In this document: positions 1 to 5,093 of the stretch, piece by piece
How the letters are laid out: the number at the start of each line of letters is the position of its first letter
How positions within the stretch are numbered: the first letter of the stretch is position 1
DNA from: JBEVEP01 sp040512755
Lineage (GTDB): Bacteria > Pseudomonadota > Alphaproteobacteria > Rhizobiales > Rhizobiaceae
Assembly (NCBI GenBank): GCA_040512755.1
Contig: JBEVEP010000166.1
Location: 1-5,093, forward strand
Reading direction: 5' to 3'
Length of the DNA: 5,093 nucleotides
Made by a program: the position numbers and the translations under genes
Notes under the pieces: generated by a model
Seen by the model: the letters and a program-made list of their open reading frames with translations, nothing else
What the model was told of the DNA's origin: nothing
The model's database searches: none

Positions 1-200
1 GCAAGGCGGGGTCCCTGCCAGGCTACAATTATTCGGATTCGATGAAGCAGTCCGGCATCGTTTGGGACGAGGCCAATCTGGACCAGTTTATCGCCAACCC
101 GGACCAGGTGGTTAACGGCAACACCATGAAACCCTATGGCGGCATCACCGATGCCGCATTGCGCAAGAGCATCGTCGAATTCCTGAAGGCGGGCGGCTAG
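1..200 (+). CDS. Class I cytochrome c (c2/c550 type), 3' end only
   Basis: This is the C-terminal part of a soluble or membrane-attached periplasmic cytochrome c, an electron carrier. The 5' end lies outside the window. The open frame starts at base 3 and gives 65 residues to the TAG at 198-200. The CXXCH haem-binding site is therefore not visible. What is visible fits the family well: a KAGSLPGYNYS stretch, then GIVWDE, then an N-P-D segment and NTMKPYGG, whose Met (codon 126-128) would be the distal axial haem ligand. A final amphipathic helix (LRKSIVEFLK) follows. These are the usual landmarks of mitochondrial-like class I cytochromes c in Rhizobiales and relatives. The stop codon overlaps that of the convergent terminase gene, so no intrinsic terminator fits between them. 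The family call is firm; the exact subtype (for example CycA) is not. Confidence 0.9.
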   Translation, partial: KAGSLPGYNYSDSMKQSGIVWDEANLDQFIANPDQVVNGNTMKPYGGITDAALRKSIVEFLKAGG

Positions 201-1888
201 CCGATCATCGCCTCGACGTTGATCTCGGCTTCGGTCTGCAATTTCATCGCCGCAACCGCCATGATGGCTGCAATCGCCGGATCGATCCGACCGATCGATT
301 TCGCCTTGGTGGCCTTGCGATTGCCGGCGGCGTCACGCTCGATCGCAATGTTTGATACCGCCCAAGCCAGCAGCGGATGATTGCCGTGCACCAGCCGGCC
401 ATCGAGCGCCAGCGCCTCGAACATGTCGACAGCCGGCGCCATATCCTTGAAGCCCTGGCCGAAATCATGGAGGGGCACACTAACGCCGAAGCGAGAAAAC
501 GATTGCTTGAGGAAGGACACCTTCCAGCGATCGACATTGATGCGCTCGAAGAAGACACCCTTGCGCTCGAGCTCGCCTATTTCCTGCGCGACGAAATCAT
601 AGTCGATCGCCGAGCCGGGAATCGATGTCATGAAGCCGTTCTTCGTCCAGGCACGATAAGGGGCCCGATCGCGCGAAGCCCGGGCGTCAAGCGTATCACC
701 CGGGGTCCAGACATACGGAAACAAATGGATGGCGCCGTCATCGTCGCTCACCGCCAGCGTCAATGCGGTGAGATCGAGCGTTGTCGACAGATCAAGCCCG
801 CCATAGATCGGCCGACCGGAGTAGAGCAACGCTTCGTCGGGCTTTGCAGAGCCCAGCCGCCAAACCGAAGGTGACAGGTAAGGCGCAGAGGCGGCAATGC
901 GTTGGTTGAGATAGAGGTTACGGACCCGGCTCTCGAGCCCGGGCGAACGTGACGCCTGGGTGACTGTGTCGGCAAGCTCGTCATGGTCGCGGTGCTTGCC
1001 AAGCGCCGGATTAGCCTTTGCCCATTGCGCCTTGTCGTCAAGGTCGCAGCCGTCGTCGGCGGCATAGATGTGACACGTGAAACTGTCGTCCTCGAATTCG
1101 CCGTTGCGGATCTTCAGGCCGTAGTCGATCATCTGGCTGTAGAAATGCGTGTCGTCGGCCGCCTGCGTCCCAAGGATCAGACACAACGGCTCCGCCTGTG
1201 AGCCCTGTGAGGTTCTGAGCGCCGTGTAGAGCTCGTCGGTGCGATGCTGGGCCAGTTCGTCGATGATCGCCACGTCGACGCCGACTCCGTATTTGCCGCG
1301 GCTCTCCGCAGAGACCGCAGCGTAATAGCCGAGATTCTGCCTGTGAACGACGCGCTTGCGTGACTCGACGATCGCCAGCACTTCACCGAGCTGCGGCGTC
1401 AGTCGAATCATGTCGCGCAGATATCGATACGAGATCTCAGCCTGCTCCCGGCTGGTCGCGGCGCTGTAGATGATTCCACCAGGGCGCCGCATCGGCCCCG
1501 CCAAGTGGCTCAACGCCAGGGCGGAACTCGTCGCCGTCTTGCCGTTCCTTCTCGCCACTGACAGGATCGCTTGCCGCCGCTTCCGCCGGCCATCTGCATG
1601 GCGGACATCATAGATGTCGCGGACGAATTCTACCTGCCAGCCATCGAGCCTCAGCTCGTCGCCGACCCTGAGACCGGCCGGAACCCGCAAACCATGACAG
1701 AAGGCAATGATGGCGCCGCTGGGAAGGCCCCAACACATTTCGGGAACTTCCATGCGGCGATAGATGTGTTCCAGCGCCAGCGGCAGTTTCTGTCGCGCCG
1801 GACCAGATGCAGGCGCGGCATTCGGCGTTGGAATCGGTGGCGACCGCAACTGTGATCCCGAGCCACGAGAAGGACCACCGCCCTCCAT
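197..1888 (-). CDS. terL: Phage terminase large subunit (ATPase and nuclease)
   Basis: This 563-residue protein would be the DNA-packaging motor of a tailed phage: it pumps DNA into the prohead and cuts concatemers. The domains are in the usual order. Residues 1-30 are a Ser/Pro/Gly-rich leader. GWQVEF (83-88) is a likely adenine-binding Q motif. SVARRNGKTAT (110-120) is the degenerate terminase Walker A. VDVAIIDE (204-211) is Walker B with catalytic Glu211. LGTQ (239-242) is the coupling motif. The RNase H-like nuclease follows, with probable metal-binding acids D366 (YGGLDLS), D453 (NVDRW) and D536 (RIDPAIA). All key residues are present and the length is normal, so the gene looks intact. 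The ATG at 1886-1888 is the first usable start after an in-frame stop; no strong ribosome binding site precedes it, and it lies 5 bases after the small subunit, so translational coupling is likely. The family is probably terminase_1 (YmfN/HK97-like). Confidence 0.95.
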   Translation of the reverse strand: MEGGGPSRGSGSQLRSPPIPTPNAAPASGPARQKLPLALEHIYRRMEVPEMCWGLPSGAIIAFCHGLRVPAGLRVGDELRLDGWQVEFVRDIYDVRHADGRRKRRQAILSVARRNGKTATSSALALSHLAGPMRRPGGIIYSAATSREQAEISYRYLRDMIRLTPQLGEVLAIVESRKRVVHRQNLGYYAAVSAESRGKYGVGVDVAIIDELAQHRTDELYTALRTSQGSQAEPLCLILGTQAADDTHFYSQMIDYGLKIRNGEFEDDSFTCHIYAADDGCDLDDKAQWAKANPALGKHRDHDELADTVTQASRSPGLESRVRNLYLNQRIAASAPYLSPSVWRLGSAKPDEALLYSGRPIYGGLDLSTTLDLTALTLAVSDDDGAIHLFPYVWTPGDTLDARASRDRAPYRAWTKNGFMTSIPGSAIDYDFVAQEIGELERKGVFFERINVDRWKVSFLKQSFSRFGVSVPLHDFGQGFKDMAPAVDMFEALALDGRLVHGNHPLLAWAVSNIAIERDAAGNRKATKAKSIGRIDPAIAAIMAVAAMKLQTEAEINVEAMIG

Positions 1889-1893
1889 GACGG

Positions 1894-2391
1894 CTAGTTG
1901 CTCGCGGATGATGGAATGGACCAGCTGCCCGAGGCGAGTTCATCGCCCATCAAGACCTTCATGGTGTCATCCGGTGCCGGTGCCGTGGTAGCCAGCCTGG
2001 CCCTTGCCGCAGGCGTCAGCCCGAGCTCGGCGGCAGCCTTGAGCATGACAGTTTCAGCCTGGTTGATCACCGCAAGCAAAGGATTCCGGCGCAGACCTTG
2101 CGGCGTTAGAACCAGCAGCCCGACCGTGTCGAGCTTGCCGGCTGCTTCGCGATAGCGACTCCACGCCCTGGCGATGATCTCGAGCACGGCATCATCGGCC
2201 CGGGACAGCACCTCGGACGGCAGCGAATCAACAACGTGCGCCCAGAGCAGCCGCGCATCCTTGTTCAGCCCGGGCGGCATCGTCGGTTTTCCAACACCTT
2301 TCGGGTCGACCTTGATGCGGGACTTGCCGAGTTTGGCCTTGTTGCCCTGAGCGGCTTTGAGGGCGCTGGGAATGGGTTTACGGCCGGTCAT
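1894..2391 (-). CDS. terS: Phage terminase small subunit, P27 family
   Basis: This 165-residue protein is the DNA-recognition partner of the large subunit: it binds the phage packaging site and loads DNA onto the motor. It begins MTGRKPIPSALKAAQGN, a basic N-terminus with the GRKP motif typical of P27-type small subunits (terminase_4). The middle is helical (LWAHVVDSLPSE, then ADDAVLEIIARAWSRYREA). The family signature follows near residues 96-133: a TPQG...RNPLLAVI stretch and ELGLTPAARARL. The last 30 residues look disordered. It is the first gene of a two-gene packaging operon read leftward. The ATG at 2389-2391 gives the conserved N-terminus, although no good ribosome binding site lies upstream. 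In related phages an HNH endonuclease gene often precedes this gene; here it is absent and replaced by rearranged sequence. Confidence 0.92.
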   Translation of the reverse strand: MTGRKPIPSALKAAQGNKAKLGKSRIKVDPKGVGKPTMPPGLNKDARLLWAHVVDSLPSEVLSRADDAVLEIIARAWSRYREAAGKLDTVGLLVLTPQGLRRNPLLAVINQAETVMLKAAAELGLTPAARARLATTAPAPDDTMKVLMGDELASGSWSIPSSASN

Positions 2392-2448
2392 GGCGGGTTT
2401 TTAGCATGTTGTCCCGGAAGTTACCCGGTTTTTCGGAAGTGCGCGTTG

Positions 2449-2647
2449 ATGGCCGCGCCGCTCCCGGCGGGATGGCCTATTGGCGCGACCCGCCCCCCCG
2501 GCCCCTGGAGGCGGAGGCTCTGGGAGCGGAGGTGGCATTAGCATTGGCGGACCGGGCGGAATGAACATCGGCGGGGGCAACGGTGTCAGCGGTTCCGGTG
2601 GCGTCAACATCGGGGGAAGCAACGGGATCTGCATAGGAGGAAACTGA
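2449..2647 (+). pseudogene. Glycine-rich reading frame, start lost or frame broken
   Basis: I do not recognise a named family. The frame that is open from 2450 to the TGA at 2645-2647 reads as a proline/alanine hinge, then a glycine-rich tail with GGISIGG, GGMNIGG, GGVNIGG and ICIGG motifs. The first in-frame ATG is at 2561, inside the repeats; TTG at 2480 is possible but has no clear ribosome binding site. Two better starts lie in other frames, upstream of a run of seven C residues (2493-2499): ATG 2449, preceded by GGAAG at 2435-2439, and ATG 2472 (MAYWRDPPP). Removing one C would join the first to the glycine-rich frame (about 65 residues); adding one C would join the second (about 58 residues). 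It may be a broken small gene, a phase-variable one, a sequencing error, or a displaced tail of a larger protein. The stop lies a few bases from the SRAP stub. Confidence 0.4.
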
Positions 2648-2719
2648 AATGATTCCCGCACTGATGAAACCCCGCACCATGTCGGCGATCGTGGATTTCA
2701 CATAGACGCGCCCGCACAT
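2477..2719 (-). pseudogene. SRAP (YedK/HMCES-like) peptidase, N-terminal stub
   Basis: The minus-strand frame from ATG 2717-2719 starts MCGRVYVKSTIADMVRGF, the start expected of SRAP proteins. In that family the initiator Met is removed and Cys2 forms a thiazolidine link with abasic sites in single-stranded DNA. Only about 22 residues (2654-2719) look like the family. The frame then runs on to a TAG at 2477-2479, but that part is the antisense of the glycine-rich block and has no SRAP character: the Asn-containing RYN-x-AP motif and the later His and Glu catalytic residues are all absent. A full SRAP is about 200-250 residues, so this is an inactive fragment. SRAP genes are common in rhizobial genomes and their prophages, and the orientation matches the terminase pair, so it was probably part of the same prophage. 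An in-frame GTG nine bases upstream is also possible as a start. Confidence 0.6.
2531..2641 (+). repeat. Four degenerate GG-x-x-I-GG coding repeats
   Basis: Four short related units occur in one frame: GGISIGG (2531-2551), GGMNIGG (2555-2575), GGVNIGG (2600-2620, last residue Ser in place of Gly) and GICIGG (2624-2641). Spacing is irregular (about 24, 45 and 24 bases), so this is a protein-level repeat rather than a clean tandem DNA repeat. Codons differ between units (GGT, GGC, GGA and GGG for Gly; AGC or AAC at the fourth position), which suggests that the peptide pattern, not the DNA, has been kept. Such patterns occur in flexible or surface proteins, but no function can be assigned. Confidence 0.5.
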
Positions 2720-2784
2720 GGGCGGCACTCAGTGCAAATCTATCCCTGGAGGCGCTTTGCCTAATGGGTCCGAAAAAAGCCCAC

Positions 2785-2812
2785 TTGCGTTCCATCCGGA
2801 ATCATATTTTAA
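2785..2812 (+). promoter_or_regulatory. Possible promoter for the acyltransferase gene
   Basis: TTGCGT at 2785-2790 resembles a -35 box, and the AT-rich stretch CATATTTTAA at 2803-2812 could supply a -10 box (TATTTT after 14 bases, or TTTTAA after 16). It lies 40-65 bases upstream of the start codon, in the AT-richest part of the intergenic region. The match is weak and the spacing is short, so it is only the best candidate in view. No recognisable operator was found. Confidence 0.22.
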
Positions 2813-2851
2813 CCATTCCCGAACTAGGCGAGATTAAAGTCTCAATTGGAA

Positions 2852-4972
2852 ATGCAGAATGGATCCTCCCCGCACTCGGCGAAGGGGCGCGGCTACGTGC
2901 CGGAGATTGAATTTCTTCGCGCTTTTTCCGTGCTATCGGTACTTACTTACCATCTTAACCCTGAATTCCTCCCAGGAGGTTTCGTCGGGGTGGATGTATT
3001 CTTCGTTATCTCCGGCTATGTCATAAGCAAGTCGCTGCTCAGTCGTGAATACGGTGGATTCCTCAATTACTTAACTGAGTTTTACAGTCGCCGTTTCCTA
3101 CGGATCGTCCCCGCGCTTTTGGTCTTTCTCGGTAGCGCGGCCTTGTTCCGGGTTCTCTTCATTCCGTCCGCATGGCTGAGTTCCACCATCGACGAGACAG
3201 GGAAATGGGCGGTCTTGGGACTTAGCAACTTCGTACTTGCCTTCAATGGGGACACATATTTCAATCCGACATCGGATTATAACCCATTTCTCCATACTTG
3301 GTCGCTTGCAGTTGAGGAGCAATTCTACCTAGTTTTTCCGATTCTGTTCTTCGTTTGGCTTCTGGCTACGAGGCGACATCCCGGGAGTGCTGCGAAACCC
3401 TCGCTGATTTTGGCGACGCTAGCAGGCGCCTCCGCATTGACACCATATCTGCTCTATCCAGGAGAGTTCTCCTGGCACTTCTACCTGCTGCCATCCCGCT
3501 TTTGGGAACTCGCAGTCGGCGCTCTACTGTTTCAATGCCACGCGGTAGGGTGGTTGCATCCCAAAAGCACAAACTCTGCGGCGCTTCAACTTGCTCTAGG
3601 TGCGGCGTTCCTCGCTTTTGCCGTCTCAGCCTCTTCGCCAAACCTCTTTCCCTTCCCCGGGGCTTTGGCGCCGACCTTGGGGGCTTTGTTCTTCATTAAC
3701 GCCGTTGCGAAAAGCCGTTTGACCAACGGATCGGCCGCGGTTCTGTTGCAGAACCCAGTGGCTATTTATTTCGGCCGCATCTCCTATTCCCTCTATCTGT
3801 GGCACTGGGGAGTTTTCGTCCTATTGCGTTGGACCCTAGGATTGGAAACAGCATGGCAGATGCTTCTGGCGCTCCTCATTTCGGTGCTCTTTGCTGCGGG
3901 TTCTTACCATTTCATCGAAACTCCATTTCGTTGTATGCCGGCTGTGAGGCGCCAATCTCCTACTGTCAAGATCACTGGATCTTTGGTCACCATCGCGTTC
4001 AGCTTCTATTTGGTCTCGAGCCTTTTTAGCACCCAATCCTCTCTTACTCTGAGCAAAACTGGCGACGCCTATGTCTGGTATCCTTACGGACCAAGTTCTA
4101 ACGAAGATTCCGGCGAGGAGGGCCGACTATTCGCAGGGCGTCATCTTTTCATTGTAGGCAACTCACACGCACAATCCTATTCAAACCTGATTAGTGAAGC
4201 CGCCGAAAAGCTCGGGTTCTCCTACCGCATTATTTACGTAGGGAATTGCGCGATTGGAAACATGATGTATCCGGTTCTTGGGTTGGCCGGATGCGCCGAG
4301 CGTGTGAAGGACGTGCAAAACCTTCTCAAGCGCGACGCCAAACCGGGCGACGTGGTTTTCTTGGCTTCCCTTAGATCACCTATCTTTGTAACTAGACAGT
4401 CAATCCACTTAGACGTTGAGACTGTCGTAGGGAACCACCTCGAGCCTACTGAGCAGATCAAGAGACAGGAAGCATCGGTGGAAACCGTCGCGTTCATTTC
4501 ACCGTTAACGGCGCGAAGCGTTAACATCTTAATCGATACGCCAAAACCCGTATTTCGGACCGTGCCGTTTCGTTGTTCCGATTGGTTCAATCGCCATAAC
4601 CCGGTATGTGGCGATGGGCTGGATATTCAGCGAGCAACATTGGAATTTTTGAACGCGCCGGTCCGTGGCAATCTTGAGCGCCTAGCGATGGAGCATAGTC
4701 GTGTTTACTTATGGGATGTTTTCTCAGAACTCTGCCAAGGTGTAGTCTGCTCGCCCTACGACCAAGATGGTCTTCCCCTTTTTTTAGATGCACATCATTT
4801 GAGTGCGCATTGCGATCGGGTGCTAGTGCCAAGTTTCTCCGCCGTGCTATCTAGGATTTGGTCTGCAACGCAAACTTCCGAGACACAACTTAATCAGTTG
4901 TGCTCCTTGGGGTGCGCCGCGCCATCGCCGACAAGTCGCTACTTGCCGGCGTCCCTCGACCGCCGTCAATAG
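2852..4972 (+). CDS. OafA-type membrane O-acyltransferase with C-terminal SGNH domain
   Basis: Predicted inner-membrane enzyme that moves an acyl group (often acetyl) across the membrane and onto a polysaccharide such as O-antigen, exopolysaccharide or peptidoglycan. Numbering here starts at TTG 2846; the chosen ATG 2852 is residue 3 and gives 706 residues. Neither start has a convincing ribosome binding site. Residues 20-395 are an acyltransferase_3 domain with about ten membrane segments and its hallmarks: R25-x10-H36 (LRAFSVLSVLTYH), GGFVGVDVFFVISGY (44-58), SRRFLRIVPA (81-90), HTWSLAVEEQFYLVFP (150-165) and GRISYSLYLWHWG (310-322). Residues 430-670 are a periplasmic SGNH-like domain: GNSHA (438-442, nucleophile Ser440), the paired-Cys stretch RCSDWFNRHNPVC (576-588), and DAHHLS (648-653) giving Asp648/His651. 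The gene is AT-richer than the terminase genes and uses TTA, CTA and AGA codons, which suggests separate transfer. No neighbouring polysaccharide genes are visible. Confidence 0.93.
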   Translation: MQNGSSPHSAKGRGYVPEIEFLRAFSVLSVLTYHLNPEFLPGGFVGVDVFFVISGYVISKSLLSREYGGFLNYLTEFYSRRFLRIVPALLVFLGSAALFRVLFIPSAWLSSTIDETGKWAVLGLSNFVLAFNGDTYFNPTSDYNPFLHTWSLAVEEQFYLVFPILFFVWLLATRRHPGSAAKPSLILATLAGASALTPYLLYPGEFSWHFYLLPSRFWELAVGALLFQCHAVGWLHPKSTNSAALQLALGAAFLAFAVSASSPNLFPFPGALAPTLGALFFINAVAKSRLTNGSAAVLLQNPVAIYFGRISYSLYLWHWGVFVLLRWTLGLETAWQMLLALLISVLFAAGSYHFIETPFRCMPAVRRQSPTVKITGSLVTIAFSFYLVSSLFSTQSSLTLSKTGDAYVWYPYGPSSNEDSGEEGRLFAGRHLFIVGNSHAQSYSNLISEAAEKLGFSYRIIYVGNCAIGNMMYPVLGLAGCAERVKDVQNLLKRDAKPGDVVFLASLRSPIFVTRQSIHLDVETVVGNHLEPTEQIKRQEASVETVAFISPLTARSVNILIDTPKPVFRTVPFRCSDWFNRHNPVCGDGLDIQRATLEFLNAPVRGNLERLAMEHSRVYLWDVFSELCQGVVCSPYDQDGLPLFLDAHHLSAHCDRVLVPSFSAVLSRIWSATQTSETQLNQLCSLGCAAPSPTSRYLPASLDRRQ

Positions 4973-4974
4973 AA

Positions 4975-4986
4975 GCTTTCGAAAGC
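4975..4986. other. 12-base perfect palindrome after the acyltransferase stop
   Basis: GCTTTCGAAAGC begins two bases after the stop codon. As RNA it could fold into a four-pair stem with a UCGA loop, but no T-run follows, so it is a poor intrinsic terminator. It may be a protein-binding palindrome or chance. Confidence 0.25.
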
Positions 4987-5050
4987 CCTCTCGGCACTCG
5001 TCCTGAGTTCGGCAATCCGGTACTCGGCCACGCAGGCTTAGGGAGATGCT

Positions 5051-5070
5051 GGGGTTGCACCTGCGACCCC
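5051..5070. terminator. GC-rich hairpin near the right edge
   Basis: GGGGTTGC (5051-5058) pairs with GCGACCCC (5063-5070) across an ACCT loop: eight pairs with one G-U wobble in plus-strand RNA. It lies about 80 bases after the acyltransferase stop and could end that transcript. No T-run follows on either strand, so a Rho-independent terminator is not established. The rest of 4973-5093 shows no recognisable gene. Confidence 0.25.
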
Positions 5071-5093
5071 ACCCGCGTGATGGTGCACGATCA

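Larger units (their letters stand above)
2392..2851. other. Gene-free scar between prophage remnant and acyltransferase
   Basis: About 460 bases separate the divergent small terminase and acyltransferase genes, and no intact gene is seen. Bases 2392-2448 are short and unassigned. Bases 2449-2647 are GC-rich and glycine-coding on the plus strand. Bases 2654-2719 are the minus-strand SRAP stub. Bases 2720-2851 are AT-richer, without coding signal, and should hold the promoter of the acyltransferase. A small perfect inverted repeat, GCACT-C-AGTGC, lies at 2725-2735 just upstream of the SRAP start and could be an operator relic or chance. The change of composition near 2650 and again near 2740 suggests at least two junctions. 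Confidence 0.6.

Noticed and set aside
377..874. Plus-strand open frame of 165 codons across the terminase gene
   Set aside because: It is fully antisense to the large terminase nuclease domain, has Arg/Pro/His-rich shadow composition, no ribosome binding site and no recognisable motif.
1608..1943. Minus-strand open frame of 111 codons overlapping both terminase genes
   Set aside because: It is a shifted frame of the start of the large terminase and the end of the small one; both of those have clear family motifs and this does not.
2635..2705. Strong Shine-Dalgarno-like AGGAGGAAA followed by ATG 2649 and an 18-codon plus-strand frame
   Set aside because: The site is well spaced, but the peptide is the exact antisense of the SRAP stub, whose family match explains the sequence better; the purine run also encodes Gly-Gly of the repeat block. 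Probably coincidence at the junction.
2786..2806. Possible LexA box (GTTC, 7 bases, GTTC) upstream of the acyltransferase
   Set aside because: GTTC at 2789-2792 is followed after seven bases by AATC, only two of four matches.
4966..5032. Minus-strand peptide of about 21 codons ending at 4966 (GTG start, VAEYRIAELRTSAERAF)
   Set aside because: It looks protein-like, but an in-frame stop lies just upstream and there is no ribosome binding site or recognised family; at most a gene fragment.
5045..5093. tRNA-like T arm at the right edge
   Set aside because: The hairpin has an eight-pair stem with a four-base loop and lacks the TTCNA loop and 5+7 geometry of a T arm; no anticodon arm is visible.
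1..5093. Flanking direct repeats that would mark element ends
   Set aside because: Reading the outer 200 bases on each side by eye I found no shared stretch long enough to call an attachment-site pair; the true ends may lie outside the window.
1..5093. CRISPR arrays, reverse transcriptase or retron RNA, toxin-antitoxin pairs, transposase genes
   Set aside because: No spaced direct repeats and no matching protein motifs were seen on either strand.

Overview
The window looks like a stretch of an alphaproteobacterial chromosome, probably Rhizobiales (Bradyrhizobium-like). This rests on the high GC of its left half, a class I cytochrome c of the c2/c550 type, and phage genes that resemble those of rhizobial prophages. 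The host is inferred from protein style only; no search was possible.

Layout, left to right. Positions 1-200 (+) hold the 3' end of a cytochrome c gene, cut by the window edge. Its stop codon overlaps the stop codon of a convergent phage gene through a shared CTAG. Positions 197-2391 (-) hold an intact phage packaging pair: a P27-type small terminase subunit (1894-2391) followed after 5 bases by the large terminase subunit (197-1888). No portal, protease, capsid, tail, integrase or lysis gene is visible. Where a portal gene would be expected, the host cytochrome gene lies instead.

Positions 2392-2851 hold no intact gene. They contain debris: a stub of about 22 codons of an SRAP (YedK/HMCES-like) peptidase on the minus strand, starting MCGRVYV, and a plus-strand glycine-rich reading frame with four GG-x-x-I-GG motifs that lacks a good in-frame start. 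A run of seven C residues separates that frame from possible upstream starts. The stub joins the glycine-rich block near position 2650, which looks like a deletion or rearrangement scar.

Positions 2852-4972 (+) encode a large membrane O-acyltransferase of the OafA type: an acyltransferase_3 membrane domain plus a C-terminal SGNH domain. It is AT-richer than the phage genes and uses codons that the terminase genes largely avoid, so it was probably acquired separately. Its likely role is acylation of a surface polysaccharide. Lying beside prophage remains, it could be a lysogenic-conversion gene or simply cargo in the same island. The last 121 bases carry two small inverted repeats and no recognisable gene.

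Overall this is an accessory junction: host gene, decayed prophage packaging module, rearrangement scar and a surface-modification gene. I see no clear new multi-gene system. The most interesting points are the orphan terminase cassette abutting a host gene, the SRAP/glycine-rich scar, and the acyltransferase.
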